Below, piece by piece: positions 36,035 to 39,488 of a stretch of 39,488 nt of DNA. The position numbers were made by a program, and so were the translations under genes. This DNA comes from Nitriliruptoraceae bacterium (GTDB taxonomy: Bacteria > Actinomycetota > Nitriliruptoria > Nitriliruptorales > Nitriliruptoraceae), in the NCBI GenBank assembly GCA_003561535.1, contig PWWI01000124.1, positions 1 through 39,488 on the forward strand, read 5' to 3'. Under the pieces are notes generated by a model. It had not been told where the DNA came from. It saw only the letters and a list, made by a program, of their open reading frames with translations, and made no database searches. The stretch's first letter is position 1. Each line of letters starts with the position of its first letter.

Positions 36035-36442
36035 TCAGCTGTCGGGCACGGTGACTCTGGCCGTCGTCGGTCCCGCCTCCCGGTCGAAGGCCAGGCCCTT
36101 GGCCGCGACCTCGAGCACCTCGAGGGTGTAGTCGCCGGCCGGCCCGGTCATCCGGATCCTCACCCGGCCGAACATGTCGGTCGCTCCCTGCACGGTCGCC
36201 GCGCGTTCCGGGCCCGTGATACGGGCATCCACCGCCAGGTCCGAGCACCGCCGTCCCTCGGCGTCCTTGACCTCGACCTGGAAGGCCACGCGGTGCCGCC
36301 CGGCTTCGACGACCTCGGTTGCGAGCGGCTCGAGCCGGGTCACCCGCACGGGCTCGGTGAACAGCCCCGTCTTCGGGGCGCCGTCGGGCTGGCGCTCCAG
36401 CGTGATGCGAGGTCGACGGCGACGTCGAGCGCCACGGATCAC
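36035..36442 (-). CDS. Hypothetical protein with a predicted Ig-like fold
   Basis: I do not recognise this 135-residue protein. After a basic N-terminus (RGARRRRRPRI) the sequence alternates short strands (HRVAFQVEVKDAEGR, DLAVDARITGP, GRVRIRMTGPAGDYTLEVLE). This recalls bacterial Ig-like (Big_1-type) domains, including the turn region before a final TARVTV strand. No signal peptide, membrane segment or cysteine pair is evident. The GTG at 36442 has GGAG six bases upstream, and the codon use is like its neighbours, so it is probably real. It converges on polA with a 24-base gap. Function unknown. Confidence 0.65.
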   Translation of the reverse strand: MIRGARRRRRPRITLERQPDGAPKTGLFTEPVRVTRLEPLATEVVEAGRHRVAFQVEVKDAEGRRCSDLAVDARITGPERAATVQGATDMFGRVRIRMTGPAGDYTLEVLEVAAKGLAFDREAGPTTARVTVPDS

Positions 36443-36596
36443 GGGGAACTCCGTCGGTAGGAGGCGGGCGGGGTGTCACCAGCGGGCGGGACGGTAGCGG
36501 TGCGCCGGCGCGCGGCGGCAGCTCGTAGGTGGTCAGCGCCCGGCCCTCGGACCGGGCGGGGGTGTCACGGGCAGCGGGTGACGGTGCTCGCGTCGG

Positions 36597-37064
36597 TCAG
36601 ACCGGGACCTCTTCCTCTGCCTGTTCCAGGACGCGGAAGGCGCGGCGGTACTTGGCCTCCAGGTGCTGGCGCGTGGGTCCGCTGAGGCGGCCGAGCCGTT
36701 CCGGGTCGGACTTCTCCTCCAGATCGCTGCGCTTGATGAGCCTGGCGAGGGGGTCCGCCGCGGCACGGCTGACCGCCTGGTCGTAGCCCTCGCCCTCGAC
36801 CTTGGTCAGTGCGGCCACCAGATCGACGACCGCGTCGGGCATGCCCTCAGCTCGCAGGTCGTCCAGCGTGGTCGCGGAGTCATCCGGGACGTCGTGCAGG
36901 AGGGCCGCTGCCTGCTGTTCGACGGAGCCACCGTGCTCCGCGACGCGTTGGGCGACCCGGCGCAGCAGGTCGATGTAGGGGGCACCGCTCTTGTCGACCT
37001 GGCCGTGGTGCTCGCGCGCCGCGATCTCGTCGGCGCGTGCGAGCAGATCGTCCTCGCTCACCAC
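36597..37064 (-). CDS. Small HD-domain protein, (p)ppGpp hydrolase-like
   Basis: The 155-residue protein is a stand-alone HD domain resembling the hydrolase half of RelA/SpoT and MESH1-type small alarmone hydrolases. The expected metal ligands can be placed: His in REHHGQVDKSGAPYID, the HD pair in AALLHDVPDD and Asp in LIKRSDLEEKSD. The usual PYI(N/D)H histidine is replaced by Leu (PYIDLL). AGGA lies just before the tandem GTG codons at 37064 and 37061. The frame is open to 37376, but that part is Gly/Pro/Arg-rich and unlikely to be protein. Hydrolysis of (p)ppGpp is inferred from the fold only; another nucleotide substrate is possible. Confidence 0.8.
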   Translation of the reverse strand: MVSEDDLLARADEIAAREHHGQVDKSGAPYIDLLRRVAQRVAEHGGSVEQQAAALLHDVPDDSATTLDDLRAEGMPDAVVDLVAALTKVEGEGYDQAVSRAAADPLARLIKRSDLEEKSDPERLGRLSGPTRQHLEAKYRRAFRVLEQAEEEVPV

Positions 37065-37444
37065 ATCCGTTCCTTCCTCGTGGGTTCCAGGGGTCGTGAC
37101 GCTGCCGGCATGACTGGCCGCCGTCGACCGTCGCGCGTGCCCTGGCCGCCCCGTTCCCGCACCGGGGAGCCTGGGTCCAGGCCACGACTCACGCCCGGCG
37201 CGAACGCCGCCGTGGGGCTGCCAACGGTTGACCGCAACTGGACCGTGTGCCCAGGAGCTGCCATCTGCACCATCCATGCTCGGCCCCGACCGTCCGTCTC
37301 GGACCGGTGCGGACGTGACGCCAGGGCCGGTCCGGGGCAGTGCCGGGGGTCGGTCCGAGAGTAGGTCGCGCGGCACGCGAAGGCCAACGGCCCTCCGGCC
37401 CTAGCGCCGGGACCAGGTGACCTCAGGGCCCAGGCGCGGTGTCC
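37065..37444. other. Gene-free stretch between the HD gene and tag
   Basis: The 380 bases hold no supported gene. The HD-gene promoter should lie here, but I see no clear hexamers. A 22-base tandem repeat with CCTCAGGG at 37421, 37443 and 37465 begins in it and runs into the 3' end of tag. Confidence 0.6.
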
Positions 37445-37472
37445 TCAGGGCCCCGGTCCGGTGGCCTCAGGG
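37421..37472. repeat. 22-base repeat over the tag stop codon
   Basis: CCTCAGGG recurs at 37421, 37443 and 37465, exactly 22 bases apart, with related GCCC(A/C)GG and CGGTG segments after the first two. The middle copy supplies the TGA stop of tag (minus strand). The period is not a multiple of three, so copies could have added or removed C-terminal residues. Confidence 0.6.
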
Positions 37473-38155
37473 GGGACGTGGCAGCCCTCGAGGTGGTCGT
37501 CGACCAGGCCCATGGCCTGCATGAACGCGTACGCGGTCGTGGGGCCGACGAACCGGAACCCGCGCGACCGCAGCTCACGCGCCAACCTCTGCGAGGCCGG
37601 GGTCGTGGCGGGGACCTCCTCCCGCTGGCGTGGCCGCCCCCGGCCCGCCGGGCCCGTGCCCCTGCCGGGCGGGGCGAAGGACCACACCAGCGCATCGAGC
37701 GTCGCTCCCTGTTCCCACAGGCCGAGCAGCACGCGGGCATTGGAGATGGTCGCCTCGATCTTCGCGCGGCTGCGCACGATCCGGGCATCACCGAGCAGCC
37801 GTGCCACCTCGGTGTCGCCGTAGGCCGCGACGACCTCGGGGTCGAAGCCGGCGAACGCGTCGCGGAAGGCGGGGCGTTTGCGCAGGATGGTGAGCCAGGA
37901 CAGACCGGCCTGGAAGCCCTCCAGGCACAGCTTCTCGAACAGCTGTCCCTCGTCGTGGACGGGTCGGCCCCACTCGGAGTCGTGGTAGGCGACGTAGGTC
38001 GGATCGTCGCCGCACCACCAGCAGCGCAGCAGCCCGTCGGCGTGGCGCAGCAGCCCGTCGCCGTGGCGCAGCAGCCCGTCGTGGTCGTCACGCAGCCCGT
38101 CGTCGGACGTGCTCCCGCGCGTCCCATCGCGCGGGACCTGGGAGGGCTCGGTCAC
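37445..38155 (-). CDS. tag: DNA-3-methyladenine glycosylase I
   Basis: Tag excises 3-methyladenine from alkylated DNA. The 236-residue protein has the family opening after about residue 40: RCWWCGDDPTYVAYHDSEWG, with a zinc Cys and His. LFEKLCLEGFQAGLSWLTIL, the AFAGFDPEVVA segment and the C-terminal FRFVGPTTAYAFMQAMGLV follow, ending in DDHLEGCHV with the second zinc His/Cys pair. An Arg/Gly/Pro insert lies at about residues 165-190. The first 40 residues include three DGLL(R)H-type repeats, absent from normal Tag. GAGG lies seven bases before the GTG at 38155. The larger open frame to 39364 is antisense to rpsA and was rejected. Confidence 0.93.
   Translation of the reverse strand: MTEPSQVPRDGTRGSTSDDGLRDDHDGLLRHGDGLLRHADGLLRCWWCGDDPTYVAYHDSEWGRPVHDEGQLFEKLCLEGFQAGLSWLTILRKRPAFRDAFAGFDPEVVAAYGDTEVARLLGDARIVRSRAKIEATISNARVLLGLWEQGATLDALVWSFAPPGRGTGPAGRGRPRQREEVPATTPASQRLARELRSRGFRFVGPTTAYAFMQAMGLVDDHLEGCHVPPEATGPGP
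38025..38087 (-). repeat. 21-base tandem repeat in the 5' end of tag
   Basis: Three copies start at 38025, 38046 and 38067 with CGCAGCAGCCCGTCG on the plus strand, and a partial fourth follows. They encode the DGLLRHG repeats at the Tag N-terminus. The period keeps the frame. Confidence 0.8.
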
Positions 38156-38190
38156 GGCATCACCTCGCAGCCACCATCGCGGCCGGGTCA

Positions 38191-38216
38191 CGGGAACCGC
38201 CCTCGCGCGGTTCCCG
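38191..38216. other. 10-bp perfect hairpin upstream of tag
   Basis: CGGGAACCGC (38191-38200) pairs exactly with GCGGTTCCCG (38207-38216) around CCTCGC. It lies 36 bases before the tag start and could be a tag operator, a leader hairpin or a terminator on either strand. No T-run is present. Confidence 0.55.
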
Positions 38217-38317
38217 GTCCGGCAGGACGCTCGGCAGAGGATGCCCGACCAGCCCGGCGTGCGCACCCGATGGCCGCGCCCCGCGTCGCTGGGAGGTGGC
38301 CGATCGGGCCATCCACG

Positions 38318-38346
38318 TTGACAGCCCGACCACCTGGTGCGACCCT
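38318..38346 (+). promoter_or_regulatory. Possible rpsA promoter
   Basis: A perfect -35 TTGACA (38318-38323) is followed after 17 bases by GACCCT (38341-38346), one base off the TANNNT-type -10 at its key first position. Perfect TTGACA is rare in such GC-rich DNA. The resulting leader would be about 165 bases. Confidence 0.45.
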
Positions 38347-38403
38347 GTCGCCCGTCCGGCGCTGCGTCGGGTCGCTGCACCCTGCCCGTCGACGTCCCCA
38401 GAC

Positions 38404-38419
38404 GCGACCGGCCGGTCGC
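38404..38419. promoter_or_regulatory. 16-base perfect palindrome in the rpsA leader
   Basis: GCGACCGGCCGGTCGC is self-complementary with no spacer, 100 bases before the rpsA start. It could be a protein site or a leader RNA hairpin related to S1 autoregulation; this is inference. Confidence 0.35.
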
Positions 38420-38518
38420 CAGACCCGAACCGCTCAGGCTGCGGTACCAACCCCGCGGCCACCTCGGCGCCGGCCATCTCCATGTCCCCCATCCCCTGAC
38501 CGAAGAGACCCGACCCCG

Positions 38519-39488
38519 ATGCCCGAGACCCCGACCCCGACGTCCGACACCCCGACCACCGGGCCCAGCCCGACGCACGATCCGGCTCCCACCGCCGACG
38601 AGCCGGTCGTCGTCGCCCAGGAGCCTGGCGGCTCCATGACCTCCACTGGCGAGAGCATCGTCGAACACGACCTGACCGACGAGGAGTTCGAGGCCGCCCT
38701 CGAAGGCACCGTCACCGCCATGGAGGACGGCAAGATCATCGAAGGGGTGGTCGTCAAGGTCGACCCCGACGAGGTCCTGCTGGACATCGGTTGGAAGTCC
38801 GAGGGGGTCATCCCCTCCCGCGAGCTGTCGATCAAGCTCGACGTCGACCCCAACGAGATCGTGGCCGTCGGCGACGTGATCGAAGCCCTGGTCATGAAGA
38901 AGGAGGACGAGGAAGGCCGTCTCGTCCTGTCGAAGAAGCGTGCCCAGTACGAGCGCGCCTGGGGCACGATCGAGCAGATCTACGCCAGCGACAAGACGGT
39001 GCAGGGCTCGGTCATCGAGGTGGTCAAGGGTGGCCTGATCCTGGACATCGGGCTGCGTGGGTTCCTGCCGGCCTCCCTGGTGGAGATGCGCCGCGTGCGC
39101 GACCTGCAGCCCTACGTCGGTGAGACGCTCGAGTGCAAGATCATCGAGCTCGACAAGAACCGCAACAACGTGGTCCTGTCCCGCCGGAAGTTCCTCGAGG
39201 AGACCCAGTCGGAGTTCCGCAACGACTTCCTGACCTCCCTGCAGAAGGGGGAGATCAGGGCGGGCGTGGTGTCCTCCATCGTCAACTTCGGGGCCTTCGT
39301 GGACCTCGGCGGTGTCGACGGCCTGGTGCACGTCTCGGAGCTGTCCTGGAAGCACATCGATCACCCCTCCGAGGTCGTCGAGGTCGGCGACGAGGTCGAG
39401 GTGGAGGTCCTGGACGTGGACCTCGACCGCGAGCGCGTCTCGCTGTCGCTGAAGGCCACCCAGGAGGACCCGTGGCAGAAGTTCGCCC
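38519..39488 (+). CDS. rpsA: 30S ribosomal protein S1, 3' end outside window
   Basis: S1 helps mRNA bind the 30S subunit through tandem S1 RNA-binding domains. The frame is open from the ATG at 38519 to the window edge (323 codons), so the C-terminal part is missing. Domain 1 has IIEGVVVKVDPDEVLLDIGW, domain 2 VVKGGLILDIGLRGFLPASL and domain 3 VVSSIVNFGAFVDLGGVDGL; the linkers KKRAQYERAWGTIE and SELSWKHIDHPSEVVEVGDE are nearly as in mycobacteria. The first about 40 residues are a Pro/Thr-rich extension. An in-frame ATG at 38636 (MTSTGES), with AGGAG about 10 bases upstream, is a serious alternative start. The GAAGAG before 38519 is a weak binding site. Confidence 0.96.
   Translation, partial: MPETPTPTSDTPTTGPSPTHDPAPTADEPVVVAQEPGGSMTSTGESIVEHDLTDEEFEAALEGTVTAMEDGKIIEGVVVKVDPDEVLLDIGWKSEGVIPSRELSIKLDVDPNEIVAVGDVIEALVMKKEDEEGRLVLSKKRAQYERAWGTIEQIYASDKTVQGSVIEVVKGGLILDIGLRGFLPASLVEMRRVRDLQPYVGETLECKIIELDKNRNNVVLSRRKFLEETQSEFRNDFLTSLQKGEIRAGVVSSIVNFGAFVDLGGVDGLVHVSELSWKHIDHPSEVVEVGDEVEVEVLDVDLDRERVSLSLKATQEDPWQKFA

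Larger units (their letters stand above)
38156..38518. other. Divergent gap between tag and rpsA
   Basis: The 363 bases hold no supported gene. They contain a 10-bp hairpin next to tag (38191-38216), a perfect TTGACA with a possible -10 for rpsA (38318-38346) and a 16-base palindrome in the presumed rpsA leader (38404-38419). Confidence 0.65.

Noticed and set aside
38156-39364. 639-residue minus-strand frame joining tag to sequence antisense to rpsA
   Set aside because: Only the last 236 residues match Tag. The rest is the complement of rpsA and its leader.

Overview
The window is a very GC-rich stretch of bacterial chromosome in which third codon positions are almost all G or C and GTG starts are common. 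Gene content and protein style point to the Actinomycetota: an ANTAR-output response regulator of the PdtaR type, ribosomal protein S1 very close to mycobacterial S1, DUF2510 and DUF4190 proteins, a PriA-like HisA, and a PyrR RNA element placed over the pyrR ribosome binding site. A class IB dihydroorotate dehydrogenase (PyrK plus PyrD) and many Ala/Pro/Asp-rich tails suggest a deep-branching lineage, perhaps Nitriliruptoria-like. That placement is inference only.

Layout. 1-1117: end of efp, then nusB. 1118-11673: pyrimidine operon pyrR-pyrB-pyrC-carA-carB-pyrK-pyrD-pyrF, nearly every junction a 4-base or shorter stop/start overlap; it supplies most of UMP synthesis except pyrE. 12107-15816: hisD-hisC-hisB-hisH. 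15822-16913 (minus): a lone ABC ATPase with altered catalytic motifs. 17107-18752: hisA-hisF. 18799-21239 (minus): a three-gene accessory module (DUF2510 protein, DUF4190 membrane protein, zinc-ribbon protein). 21419-26440: hisI-trpE, then trpC, trpB, trpA. hisG, hisE, trpG, trpD and trpF are not in the window; a PriA-type HisA could cover the trpF step.

26627-30701 (minus): a compatible-solute ABC transporter (permease, CBS-domain ATPase, permease, lipoprotein binding protein). 30972-31055: tRNA-Leu(CAA). 31267-32123: a small coiled-coil gene overlapping the start of a PdtaR-like regulator. 32331-33155 (minus): thioredoxin-TPR protein; divergent from it polA (33335-36010). 36035-38155 (minus): an Ig-like hypothetical, a small HD-domain protein of the (p)ppGpp hydrolase type, and a Tag-type DNA glycosylase. 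38519 to the end: rpsA, cut by the window.

I found no CRISPR array, insertion sequence, integrase, prophage or toxin-antitoxin pair. Most of the window is conserved housekeeping. The less ordinary parts are the PyrR RNA switch, the degenerate ABC ATPase and DUF2510 module breaking up the his/trp genes, the coiled-coil gene coupled to pdtaR, and several short tandem repeats and perfect palindromes between genes.
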